64,000 bases of DNA from Sulfitobacter sediminilitoris (GTDB lineage Bacteria > Pseudomonadota > Alphaproteobacteria > Rhodobacterales > Rhodobacteraceae). Location: assembly GCF_010667575.1 (NCBI RefSeq), contig NZ_JAABNT010000002.1, forward strand, positions 310,001 through 374,000, written 5' to 3'. This document shows, piece by piece, positions 8,573-18,000 of the stretch (position 1 is the stretch's first letter; every line of letters begins with the position of its first letter). Made by a program: the position numbers and the translations under genes. Under the pieces are notes generated by a model. The model ran no database searches, was not told the origin of the DNA, and worked only from the letters and a program-made list of their open reading frames with translations.

Positions 8573-9562
8573 ATGAAGATGACAAGCAAACTGATGGCTG
8601 GCGCCGCGACACTGGCGATTGCCGTGACCGGCGCTCTACCTGCAATGGCAGCGGAAAAGTGGGACATGCCGATGGCCTATTCCGCGTCGAATTTCCACTC
8701 TGAGAACGGCGTGGCCTTTGCCGACTGCGTGCGCGACGCGACGGGCGGCGAGATCGACATCACCGTGCATCCGGGCGGCTCGCTCTTTGCCGGTGCCGAT
8801 ATCAAGCGCGCGATCCAGACCGGCCAGGTTCAGATCGGTGAGCGTCTTTTGTCAGGTCACCAGAACGAAAACGCAGTGTTCGGATTTGACTCCGTTCCAT
8901 TCCTTGCGCCCTCGTTCGATGATAGCGCCAAGCTGTTTGAAGCTGCCAAGCCCAAGCTTGAAGAAGTCCTGGCAGAGCAGAACCTGACCATGCTCTATGC
9001 CGTGCCATGGCCGCCGCAGGGTCTTTACTTCAATAAGGAAGTGAACAGCATCGATGACATGAAGGGCATCAAGTTCCGTTCCTACAGCAACGCCACCTCG
9101 CGTCTGGCAGAGCTGACCGGCATGCTTCCGGTAACCATCGAAGCCGCTGAAATTTCCCAAGCCTTTGCAACAGGTGTTGCGGAATCGATGATTTCCTCCG
9201 GGGCCACCGGTTATGACCGCAAGGTATGGGAAAGCCTGTCGCACTTCTACGAAGTGGATGCATGGCTCCCCTACAACTACGTCATGGTAAACAATGATGT
9301 CTGGTCAGGTGTCTCGGACGCCAACAAGGCAGCGATCACCGGCTGCGCCGAAGAAGCCGCTTCGCGTGGTCTGCAGGCTTCCAAGGAATACACCCAGTTC
9401 ACCATGGACGGTCTGGCCGCAGGTGGCATGACCGTTCAACCCGCCGGTGACGAACTGATGTCCGGTCTGCGCGACGTTGGCGCGACCATGACCGCAGAAT
9501 GGCTGGAAGCCGCAGGCGAAGATGGCAAAGCCATCGTCGATGGCTTCAAGGCGATGCAATAA
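8573..9562 (+). CDS. dctP: TRAP transporter substrate-binding protein (DctP), possibly for pyroglutamate
   Basis: A 329-residue DctP-family protein with a Sec signal peptide (about 25 residues ending PAMAA). The conserved KFRSYSN segment near residue 165 carries the arginine that clamps the substrate carboxylate in the family. GGGAGAATAC precedes the start. It is the receptor of the TRAP system whose permeases follow, in one operon with pxpB-pxpC-pxpA. Members of the DctP family in Bordetella are known to bind pyroglutamate; that this one does is an inference from the neighbouring 5-oxoprolinase genes. Confidence 0.92.
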   Translation: MKMTSKLMAGAATLAIAVTGALPAMAAEKWDMPMAYSASNFHSENGVAFADCVRDATGGEIDITVHPGGSLFAGADIKRAIQTGQVQIGERLLSGHQNENAVFGFDSVPFLAPSFDDSAKLFEAAKPKLEEVLAEQNLTMLYAVPWPPQGLYFNKEVNSIDDMKGIKFRSYSNATSRLAELTGMLPVTIEAAEISQAFATGVAESMISSGATGYDRKVWESLSHFYEVDAWLPYNYVMVNNDVWSGVSDANKAAITGCAEEAASRGLQASKEYTQFTMDGLAAGGMTVQPAGDELMSGLRDVGATMTAEWLEAAGEDGKAIVDGFKAMQ

Positions 9563-9569
9563 ACCATTT

Positions 9570-9594
9570 GGCGGCCCCATCGTTCGGGGCCGCC
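9570..9594 (+). terminator. Hairpin between dctP and dctQ
   Basis: A 9-bp perfect GC-rich stem (GGCGGCCCC / GGGGCCGCC, 7-nt loop) lies 7 bp after the dctP stop and 22 bp before dctQ, followed by ATTTGCATTT. It probably acts as a partial terminator or 3'-end protector, so that the binding protein is made in excess over the permeases. Confidence 0.65.
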
Positions 9595-9616
9595 ATTTGC
9601 ATTTCAAGGGGGCGAC

Positions 9617-10141
9617 ATGGCTGCCATTCGCAAGTTTCTGGATTTTCTTTACATGCTGGCTGGCGTGCTGGCTGCGCTCTGCCTGATCTCGATCCTGCTG
9701 CTGATCGTCGTGCAGATGATTGCCCGCTGGACAGGCGAAGTCTTTCCCGGCGCGCCAAACTACGCGGGTTACGCCATGGCCGCCGCCAGCTTTCTGGCCT
9801 TTGCTAACGCGCTGAACCGTGGCGCACATATTCGGGTATCAATCCTGCTCAATGCGGTCACGGCTGGACCGAAACGATTGCTTGAAATCTGGTGTTTTGG
9901 ATTGGCCGCAGCGATTGCCTGGTATTTTACCTACTACGCCTACTGGTTCGTCTACTGGTCTTGGAAGTTCAAGGAAGTCAGTCAGGGGCAGGACGCAATA
10001 CACCTCTGGATACCACAATCCGTTATGGTCCTTGGCGGCGGTCTGCTGGCGCTCGCCCTGACCGACAACTTCATTCAAGTGCTGATCAAAGGCGAACACC
10101 GCATCGTCCGCGATTCCATTGATCAGTCGCACGGGGAATAG
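9617..10141 (+). CDS. dctQ: TRAP transporter small permease (DctQ)
   Basis: A 174-residue protein with four hydrophobic helices and the typical DctQ motif around residue 70 (NALNRGAHIRVSIL). AAGGGGGCG lies ahead of the start. It forms the membrane complex with DctM, which starts 4 bp downstream. Confidence 0.92.
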   Translation: MAAIRKFLDFLYMLAGVLAALCLISILLLIVVQMIARWTGEVFPGAPNYAGYAMAAASFLAFANALNRGAHIRVSILLNAVTAGPKRLLEIWCFGLAAAIAWYFTYYAYWFVYWSWKFKEVSQGQDAIHLWIPQSVMVLGGGLLALALTDNFIQVLIKGEHRIVRDSIDQSHGE

Positions 10142-10145
10142 TGAC

Positions 10146-11456
10146 ATGACCGAACTTTACGCCATCTCTCTGTTCCTGTTTGTGCTGTTCTTCCTGCTTG
10201 GCACCGGCGTCTGGGTGGGCCTCGCCCTGATGGGCGTCGCCTGGGTCGGAATGGAGCTTTTCACCACGCGGCCCGTGGGCGACACCATGGTCACCACGAT
10301 CTGGGCCTCGTCCTCAAGCTGGACGCTGACCGCCCTGCCGCTGTTCATCTGGATGGGCGAAATTCTGTATCGGACCCGATTATCGGAGGATATGTTCAAG
10401 GGCCTTTCGCCTTGGCTCGCCCGCCTTCCCGGCGGTCTGGTGCATACCAATATCGTCTCCTGCACGGTCTTTGCCGCCGTCTCCGGCTCTTCCGCCGCGA
10501 CGCTCACGACGGTAGGCAAAATGTCGATCCCTGAACTGCGTGCGCGGAACTATCCTGAGAAAATGGTGATCGGCACACTCGCCGGGGCCGCGACACTTGG
10601 CCTGATGATCCCGCCCTCTCTGGCACTCATCGTCTACGGGGTCACAGTGAACGAAAGCATCACCAAGTTGTTCTTTGCCGGCGTCTTTCCCGGTCTGGTC
10701 CTTGCAGGGATGTTCATGGCCTACGTCGCCGTGGTCAGCTTCACCTCCAAGGACTGGAATCCGACCGTTGAGCGCGGGATGAGCTTTTCCGCTAAACTCG
10801 CGAACTCCCGCTTCCTGATCCCCGTCTTCGGGCTGATCACTGTTGTTATCGGGTCCATGTACACCGGCCTTGCCACCGCGACCGAGGCCGCCGCGATTGG
10901 CGTGATCGGTGCCTTGGTGCTGGCGCTGCTGCAAGGTTCACTTACCCTGCAAAGCTTTCGCGAAAGCCTGATGGGAGCAACCCGAACATCTGCAATGATC
11001 GCACTGATCCTTGCCGGGGCCGCGTTTCTAAAGCTGTCCATGGGGTTTACGGGGCTTCCCCGATCATTGGCCGATGGCATTGCCGCAATGGAACTCAGCC
11101 GCTTTCAACTGCTTATGGCCCTCTTGGTCTTCTATATCATCCTCGGCATGTTCCTTGATGGGATCTCGGCCATTGTGCTGACCATGGCCGTTGTGGAACC
11201 GATGGTGCGCGACGCCGGGATCGACCTGATCTGGTTCGGTATCTTCGTTGTCGTGGTGATCGAGATGGCGCAGATCACGCCGCCTATTGGCTTCAACCTC
11301 TTTGTACTGCAGGGCATGACAGATCACGAAATGGGATACATTACCAAGGCCGCGCTGCCGATGTTCGGCATCATGGTCCTGATGGTCTTTGTTCTGATCT
11401 GGTTCCCTGAGATCGCCACATGGCTGCCAGATAACCTGCGCAGTGGGCCGGGTTAA
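10146..11456 (+). CDS. dctM: TRAP transporter large permease (DctM)
   Basis: A 436-residue membrane protein with about 12 helices. Family landmarks are TALPLFIWMGEIL near residue 60, MIPPSLALIVYGV near 155 and TPPIGFNLFVLQGM near 375. The start chosen is MTELYAIS, 4 bp after dctQ; the frame is open slightly further upstream inside dctQ. It translocates the compound bound by the upstream DctP and is followed within 10 bp by the BASS-like gene. Confidence 0.93.
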   Translation: MTELYAISLFLFVLFFLLGTGVWVGLALMGVAWVGMELFTTRPVGDTMVTTIWASSSSWTLTALPLFIWMGEILYRTRLSEDMFKGLSPWLARLPGGLVHTNIVSCTVFAAVSGSSAATLTTVGKMSIPELRARNYPEKMVIGTLAGAATLGLMIPPSLALIVYGVTVNESITKLFFAGVFPGLVLAGMFMAYVAVVSFTSKDWNPTVERGMSFSAKLANSRFLIPVFGLITVVIGSMYTGLATATEAAAIGVIGALVLALLQGSLTLQSFRESLMGATRTSAMIALILAGAAFLKLSMGFTGLPRSLADGIAAMELSRFQLLMALLVFYIILGMFLDGISAIVLTMAVVEPMVRDAGIDLIWFGIFVVVVIEMAQITPPIGFNLFVLQGMTDHEMGYITKAALPMFGIMVLMVFVLIWFPEIATWLPDNLRSGPG

Positions 11457-11465
11457 GGCACATGT

Positions 11466-12404
11466 ATGATCACACGCATCTTCTGGCTGGCCTCGACCCA
11501 CGCACGTCTTTGCCTGATACTCGGGCTGGCTGCCGGACTTCTGCTGCCCGGCTTTGCCGCGACCCTCGTTACGTGGTTGCCGCATATGGTCGCCGCCCTG
11601 CTGACCACCACGGCCCTGCGCATCGGGCACCAGGCGGCGATGGGGGCCATGCGCGATCTGCGCTGGGGTCTGGGATCGGTCGCTGTCCTGCAAATGATTG
11701 TCCCGCTGTTCTTGCTGGGTGTGCTGACGCTGGCTGGCCTGCAAGACACGCCTGCCGCGCTTGTGATCGTCCTGACGTCTGCCGCCCCGGCGATTACCGG
11801 CAGTGTGAATCTGGCGCTGATGATGCGGCTGGATGGGGGGCGGATGATGCAAATCCTTGTGCTCGGCACGGCTGCCTTTCCGCTGACCGTTCTGCCGGTG
11901 CTGATGCTGATGCCGCAACTAGGACCGGCCGATCAGGTGGTCTTGGCCGCGCTCAAGCTGTTGGGTGTGATCATTCTTGCAGCGGGCGCAGGGTTCACCC
12001 TACGCGCATGGCTGTTCCCACAGCCGACAGACGGTCAGATCAAGGCGCTGGACGGGCTGTCCGTGCTGGCGTTCTCGTTCATCGTTGTGGGGCTCATGGC
12101 AGCCCTGAACCCCGCCCTGCGCAGCGATCCCTTGACCGTGGCGCTCTGGGCGCTTCTTGCCTTCGCGATCAGCTATCTGTTGCAGCTCTTCACGCTGCTC
12201 ACCCTGCGTCGTACGCTCCTGCGTCCTGTTGCAGGGCCGCTGGCCATTGGCGCGGGCAACCGCAACATCGCGATCTTTCTTGTGGCGCTGCCCCCCGACA
12301 TACTGACGCCGCTGATGATATTTATCGGCTGCTGGCAGCTGCCGATGTATCTCACGCCGATGCTCCTGCCTCGGCTCTACCAATGGGCATTATCGAATGA
12401 GTGA
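11466..12404 (+). CDS. Membrane protein resembling bile acid:sodium symporter (BASS) superfamily
   Basis: A 312-residue protein with 9-10 hydrophobic helices and the segment GAGNRNIAIFLVALP near residue 260, which resembles the conserved glycine/arginine/asparagine region of the BASS fold (bile acid, pantothenate and 2-keto acid carriers). It is embedded between dctM (9 bp upstream) and pxpB (8-bp overlap), so it probably moves a substrate or product of the 5-oxoproline pathway. An equally long open frame 4 bp out of phase is proline- and arginine-rich and is a shadow. Function not proven. Confidence 0.65.
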   Translation: MITRIFWLASTHARLCLILGLAAGLLLPGFAATLVTWLPHMVAALLTTTALRIGHQAAMGAMRDLRWGLGSVAVLQMIVPLFLLGVLTLAGLQDTPAALVIVLTSAAPAITGSVNLALMMRLDGGRMMQILVLGTAAFPLTVLPVLMLMPQLGPADQVVLAALKLLGVIILAAGAGFTLRAWLFPQPTDGQIKALDGLSVLAFSFIVVGLMAALNPALRSDPLTVALWALLAFAISYLLQLFTLLTLRRTLLRPVAGPLAIGAGNRNIAIFLVALPPDILTPLMIFIGCWQLPMYLTPMLLPRLYQWALSNE

Positions 12405-13134
12405 CTGGCCACGCATACAGACAGTCGGGTTGTCCGGCCTGTTGATTACCTTCGCCGCCGCGATGTCCGAGCCAGCCAACCGCGCCGCTCTGTCATTTCG
12501 CGCCGCCGTTGACGCGCAGGACTGGCCGGAGGTCAAGGAAACCAGCACCTCGCTTGTCTCGACCTTTCTTGAGGTCGATCTGGCGACAACACCGGCGGAA
12601 AGCATGGAAGAACGCCTGCGCGACCTGCTCCAAAGCAAGGACTGGTTTTCCGCGCCGCTTCCTGCTGGCCGCACGCTTTGGCATGTGCCCACGGTTTACG
12701 GCACCGACCTTGCCCCACAGCTGGAGGAGGCCGCGCAGGTGGCAGGCGTCGATCCCGATGCGGCGATCAAGGAAATCTCGACGTCCCGCGTGCGCGTGCT
12801 GACCATCGGTTTCGCCCCCGGCCAGCCCTACACCGGAGAGCTGAGCGAGACATGGAACATCCCACGTCAACAGGGACTGACCAAATCCGTGCCCGCCTGC
12901 GCACTTGTTGTCGCCATCCGGCAGTTGATCGTTTTTACAAATGACACGCCGACAGGCTGGCGCCATATCGGACAGACCCTGTTCAAGACCTTTCGCCCCG
13001 ACAACCCCAAGCCCTTCACCCTCGCCCCCGGGGATGAGCTTTTGTTCCCGGCAATCAGTCGTGCCGAATACGATGAGATCAAGACCAAGGACACCTCCGG
13101 TCTTGGCGGCGCCACCCACGAGGCCCTGACATGA
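12397..13134 (+). CDS. pxpB: 5-oxoprolinase subunit PxpB (KipI family)
   Basis: A 245-residue KipI/allophanate-hydrolase-subunit-1-like protein. The C-terminal half has the family core (RVLTIGFAPGQPYTGEL, then VPACALVVAIRQLIVFTNDTPTGWRHIGQT). With PxpA and PxpC it forms the ATP-dependent enzyme that opens 5-oxo-L-proline to L-glutamate in the cytoplasm. The N-terminal about 100 residues are less conserved. It overlaps the BASS-like gene upstream by 8 bp and pxpC by ATGA. Confidence 0.88.
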   Translation: MSDWPRIQTVGLSGLLITFAAAMSEPANRAALSFRAAVDAQDWPEVKETSTSLVSTFLEVDLATTPAESMEERLRDLLQSKDWFSAPLPAGRTLWHVPTVYGTDLAPQLEEAAQVAGVDPDAAIKEISTSRVRVLTIGFAPGQPYTGELSETWNIPRQQGLTKSVPACALVVAIRQLIVFTNDTPTGWRHIGQTLFKTFRPDNPKPFTLAPGDELLFPAISRAEYDEIKTKDTSGLGGATHEALT

Positions 13135-14159
13135 GCGCGCATCTGACGATCCAGCAGGCTGGCCCGGCCATGACGCTGCAAGACATGGGACGCCCCGGTT
13201 ACCGGGCCGAGGGGTTGACCGGCGGCGGCGCGGCGGACCGGCTGGCGCTTTATGAAGGCGCTGCGCTGCTGGGACAGAAACCTGACCTCGCGGCCATTGA
13301 AATGGCGGGCAGCGGCGGCACCTTTGTCGCGGACGCGGACATCCGCATTGCCCTGACCGGGGCCGAGATGGCGGCGAACATCGACGGCGAAGCGGTGGTG
13401 TGGAACGCCAGCCATCTGCTGCCTGCAGGCGCCAAGCTGACCATCGGGGGTGCACGCAACGGCAGCTACGGCTATCTGCACGTCGGCGGTGGCTTTGACA
13501 CGCCGCTGGTCATGGGTGCGCGCAGTGCACACCTGGCCTGCGGGATCGGGGGCTTGCTGCAGAGTGGTGAAAGCTTACCCGTAGGCGCTGACAAGGGCCG
13601 AGACGTAGCGATGACCTTGCCCAAGCCGGACCGTTTCGGCGGCGGCAGGATCAGGGTCGTTGCCTCGATGCAGACCACTGCCTTCACGCCAGAGACCATC
13701 GAACGTTTTGTGACGACAACCTTCCGCCGCGATGCCCGCGCCAACCGCATGGGCGTGCGTATGGATTTCGACGGTGACGGCTTTGCCACCGAGGAACAGC
13801 TCAGCATCGTCTCCGAGGTCGTGGTGCCCGGCGATATTCAGGTTTCGGGCGACGGTGCCCCCTATGTCCTGATGTACGAATGCCAGACCACCGGGGGCTA
13901 TCCCCGCATCGCCGCCGTTCTGCCCTGCGACCTGCCGCGCGTCGCACAGGCCCAGACCGGGGCCGAGATCACCTTTGAATTTGTCGAGATGGCCGAGGCC
14001 GTCGCCCTGCAGGCGCGCTTTGAAGCCGAATTGAAATCCCTGCCTTCGCGGGTCACACCGCTGGTGCGCGACCCCGCCGACATCCGTGACCTGCTCAGCT
14101 ATCAGCTGGTCAGCGGCGCCGTCTCGGCCACAGCCAACCCCTTTGATGAGGAGACCTGA
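13131..14159 (+). CDS. pxpC: 5-oxoprolinase subunit PxpC (KipA family)
   Basis: A 342-residue protein of the biotin-dependent-carboxyltransferase-like/KipA family, the usual length. It opens with the family signature GPAMTLQDMGRPGYRAEGLTGGG and contains the conserved RVVASMQT and YECQTTGGYPRIAAVL segments. It is the partner of PxpB in 5-oxoproline hydrolysis. The start overlaps the pxpB stop by 4 bp and pxpA begins 1 bp after its stop, indicating tightly coupled expression. Confidence 0.9.
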   Translation: MSAHLTIQQAGPAMTLQDMGRPGYRAEGLTGGGAADRLALYEGAALLGQKPDLAAIEMAGSGGTFVADADIRIALTGAEMAANIDGEAVVWNASHLLPAGAKLTIGGARNGSYGYLHVGGGFDTPLVMGARSAHLACGIGGLLQSGESLPVGADKGRDVAMTLPKPDRFGGGRIRVVASMQTTAFTPETIERFVTTTFRRDARANRMGVRMDFDGDGFATEEQLSIVSEVVVPGDIQVSGDGAPYVLMYECQTTGGYPRIAAVLPCDLPRVAQAQTGAEITFEFVEMAEAVALQARFEAELKSLPSRVTPLVRDPADIRDLLSYQLVSGAVSATANPFDEET

Positions 14160-14160
14160 T

Positions 14161-14928
14161 ATGCCAACTGTCGATCTGAACGCCGATATGGGCGAAAGCT
14201 TTGGCCCGTGGAAAATGGGCGACGATGCTTCGCTGCTCAAAATCATCACCTCGGCCAATATCGCCTGTGGCGGTCACGCCGGAGATGCCGACGTGATGGC
14301 CGACACCATGCGCATGGCGCAGGAAAACGGCGTGGGCATCGGCGCGCATCCGGGGTTCATGGACCTTGCCGGCTTTGGTCGCAACCGCATCCAGATGCCA
14401 CGCGGCACACTGCAAAACCAGATCCGGTATCAGGTCGCTGCTTCCGTTGGTATGGCCCGCAGCATGGGGGTCAAGGTACGGCACCTCAAGCTGCACGGCG
14501 CCATCGGCAACATGACCTCGGAAGACGCGCAGATGGCCGAGGATCTTTATGACGCCGCGCTGAGCGTGGACCCGGACCTGATCGTCATGGTGCTGGCCGC
14601 GACAGCGCAGCAGGAGGCGGTTGAGAAGCTGGGCTGCAAATGGGCAGGAGAAATCTTTGCCGACCGCGCCTATAACGACGACGCGACGCTGGTGGACCGA
14701 CGCCAACCCGGCGCGGTGATCCACGACGCGGAGCGCGCGGGCAGCCGTATGGTCGAAATGGTCAAGGCGGGCGCGATCATCACCGAAAGCGGCAAGCAGA
14801 TCGAGACCCGGATCGACACGATCTGCCTGCACGGCGACACGCCTGAAGCCGTGCAGATTGCCGGGTCAGTCTGCAAGCAACTTGAGGCGGCCGGGATCAC
14901 ACTGGAGCAGTTTGAAGGCCATAAGTAG
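14161..14928 (+). CDS. pxpA: 5-oxoprolinase subunit PxpA (LamB/YcsF family)
   Basis: A 255-residue LamB/YcsF protein, standard length. It begins with the diagnostic MPTVDLNADMGESFGPWKMG and has the metal/active-site style motifs NIACGGHAGD (about residue 38), GIGAHPGFMD (about 60), HLKLHGAIGNM (about 112) and CLHGDTPEA (about 222). GAGGAG stands before the start. It is the last gene of the operon; a strong AT-rich inverted repeat follows. Confidence 0.93.
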   Translation: MPTVDLNADMGESFGPWKMGDDASLLKIITSANIACGGHAGDADVMADTMRMAQENGVGIGAHPGFMDLAGFGRNRIQMPRGTLQNQIRYQVAASVGMARSMGVKVRHLKLHGAIGNMTSEDAQMAEDLYDAALSVDPDLIVMVLAATAQQEAVEKLGCKWAGEIFADRAYNDDATLVDRRQPGAVIHDAERAGSRMVEMVKAGAIITESGKQIETRIDTICLHGDTPEAVQIAGSVCKQLEAAGITLEQFEGHK

Positions 14929-14956
14929 GACGCGCTGCGGGCATGACGCACTCAGC

Positions 14957-14994
14957 ATAAACTCTTGATTAGCTTATATTAATCAAGAGTTTAT
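14957..14994. terminator. 15-bp perfect AT-rich inverted repeat between convergent genes
   Basis: ATAAACTCTTGATTA, an 8-nt spacer, then its exact complement. It lies 28 bp after pxpA and 80 bp before the stop of the convergent ABC-like gene, so a bidirectional terminator is the simplest reading. It is unusually AT-rich for this genome and lacks a GC clamp. Confidence 0.55.
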
Positions 14995-15074
14995 CACAGC
15001 GATACCCCTATGTTTCAATTGAAGATTCCGCTTACGTCCCCGCGGGGGCGACAGGCACCAGACGCCGCAGCACG

Positions 15075-18000
15075 TCAGTTTGACACGTATCCGGCGACCA
15101 CCTGCAAGAGTTTGTAGGCTGTACGTGCGTCGCTGCCCACCACGTCAAGGAACTCTTCCGCGCCGATACGCAGGCAGGTCAGATCGGTCTTGGCGCGCAT
15201 ATCCAGCGCGCGCGGCACATTGCGGATCACCCCCAGTTCACCAACCAGCTTGCCGGGGCCCGATGTGACAATCAGCTTATCCTCTCCATCCTCGACAGGC
15301 AGGAGCAAATCCGCCTCACCCTCGACCACCAGAAAGGCGCCGCTGGTCGGATCATCGTCCTTGTGAAAGACGTATTCGCCCGCACTGGCAGAATACCACC
15401 GCGCCCCGAAGGCCAGCAAACGAAGCTGTTTGCGAGCAAGCCCTGAGAACAGGTCCGTCTGTTCCAGAGCCCGCAGTTTGCGCGCCAAATCGGCGCTGAC
15501 GGTGCTGTCCTCTTCTGTCGGCAAGTCTCCTCCCACGCTCGACATCCTTCCTTGCTGAAGCACGAACTGCGCATCGAAATCCGCAACATCCGCGAAACTC
15601 GGTTCCAGACAAATGATCGTTGAGTGCGGCAGCAACGTACGCAGTTTCATGTGCAGCGTGCTTCGGGTCTCTGCATCATAGCTCGACAATACGTTGTCGA
15701 GGATCAGCACCTGCGGCCGTTTGATGGTGGCCCGGCTGATGGCCAGCGTTTCGGTCAGCAGAGTTGGCAGATTGCCCCCACCCAACGTCAGCGGCATATC
15801 GAATATCAGGTCAAGCACCAGGCCATCCAGATCAGCATCATAAAGCGCACCAACAACGATTTGCCGCAGGTCATCGCCCTTTGCCCCCGCACTGTCAGCG
15901 ATCTTGCCGAAAAGGGCATTCTCCAACACCGTCAAACCGGCGACAGGTGCATCTTGCGAGATTGGTGTGAACACATCCCTGAGGCTCTTTTGCAATGCGG
16001 TCCCGTGTCTTTGACGGATCTCAAGAACTCTTTCGGTGATGTCTTGCGGAAAGGCTGACCCCAGCTTTTCGGCAGACATGGCAAAGGTGACGGCTAGCAT
16101 GATAGCCTTGTCCGTCGTGCTGAGTTCTTTGCCATCGCGGGTTTTTTCGCGCAGTTTTACGGCGGCTTCGAAGGTATCCGGATCGACGCCCAGCTTGCGG
16201 AACAGCGGGTGATCGGTGCCATCGACACCAAAGATCTGGCGCAGCAGATCAACCATATCGACCGCCAGTTGCAGCAGGTCAGCCTCAAGCCCCAGCTTGG
16301 ACAACAGGTCAATGAAATCTGTCTGACCTTCCAGAAGTGTTGCTGTCACTTTCTCGTTTGGGGTGGCGAAAATCAGATTCTCGGCAACGGGCAGTGCCGG
16401 GTTATAGACTTCTTTATCGAAAAAATGCACCTGCGCATCCAGATCCGCGGCACGGACACGATCGGCGATATCGGTGCGCAGCGATACAAGTGCGGCGGCC
16501 AGCGCATCATGTTCTTCTGGATCAAACCTTTGGTCGATGCCGCGTGCGAAGAGCGCCTGATCAATTTCCATGCCTTTAATCAGCTGTAGCCACCAGGCCC
16601 GCAATCCGGCATCACTGCTGGCTTCTTCGGCTTCGGGGTCGATCCACCGGGCATTGGGCAGATCAGTGCTGTTGCCCGCGCGTGCGCTTTCTTGCACGTC
16701 ATCGGAAGGATCGCCGTCCTCCACCGGTTTCAGCTTGAGCGGCAAAGCGATGTTGTCGCCAAAGCTGCCGACGAACATCACGGGCCGGGACGTGGCATAA
16801 CCAATGCGCTTGGCAATTGCCGCCTGATGCAATCCTGCCAAAGCATGCCCGGCGATGGAAACGCCCCCGGACGCCGGGACAAGTTCGCGCAACAGCACCT
16901 CGGAAAGGGCCCGTCGATCCTCATCACTTGGCGCGGTGATCGCAACTGTGCTGGCCGCGGCGAAGGTGACGTTGATATCTTCCAACACCATGTTCCCATC
17001 CGCGTCCTGAACGCTGATGCTATCCAGAACCACGTCACCATCCAGCGCGGGTATCTCACCCGGATCAGTTTCAAACAGATCACGGTCAATCATGCCATGG
17101 GGCGCGAAACGCTCGGTGATCGTCTCCCAGCGCAGCGCCATATCCTGACTTTGGTTATAGTAGGCCAACAGCTCTTTCCACGGGCTGGACAGATCCTTGT
17201 AGGCAGCAAGGGCGGCGACCAGAGCACCCACCGTCACTTCACCCGTGATCGTCAGATAGCCGCCGATAGAATAGAAGAAAAACGGCGTGAGCTGACCAAT
17301 GAAGTTGTTGATGAACTTCATGAAGAATTTCTTCTGGAAGATCTCGAACCGGATCGTGAACAAACGGCCAAGCCGGTCTGACACCAAGGCCATGCGGTAA
17401 CGCCATCCTCCGTTTGTGCGCAGGGTGCTGGCACCAACGGCTTTTTCCCCAATCTCGGCCGCAAGGGCGCGGATCTGGATCACACGTTTCTTGTTCAGCT
17501 GGTTGATCTGCTTTTGCAGTTTCGGGATCAGCCATGCCTGCAACGGGATCAGCGCACAGGCGGCCAGACCGAAGGCCACGCTTTGCAGGAACAGAAAGCC
17601 GAGGATCGTCAGCATCTGGCCTGCCTGCAACACGGGCTGCGCCACGGCATCGCCCATCAAACCGCCCATCGGTTCGGATTCGGAGGTCACCATCGACACA
17701 AGCTCGCCCTGGCTTGTCCGCTCAAAATAGGGGGCCGGGAACCTGAGAATGCGCGCAATCAGCGTATAGCGCAGACGCCTCAACAGACGCTCGGCCAACA
17801 CACCTTTCATGGTGTTGATCCGCATTTTCATGATGCCGTGTCCCAGCACCGAAATCAGGAAAAGCCCGCACAGCAGCATCAGAAAGCCGATCTGGCTCAG
17901 CTCGTAGCCGAAGACCGGCACCGTGTCCGAGCTGGCTCCGATAGCATCGTTGATGATCCGTTTGGGCAATTCCAGCGTGAGATACAGCAGCGGGAACAGC

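Noticed and set aside
11462-12400. A 312-codon open frame overlapping the BASS-like gene in another phase
   Set aside because: Its product is rich in Arg, Pro, Ala and Cys without any hydrophobic pattern, as expected for a shadow in GC-rich DNA. The frame starting at 11466 has ten helices and overlaps pxpB naturally.
13575-14258. A 227-codon minus-strand frame opposite pxpC/pxpA
   Set aside because: It has no known domain and no ribosome binding site, and overlaps two conserved genes.
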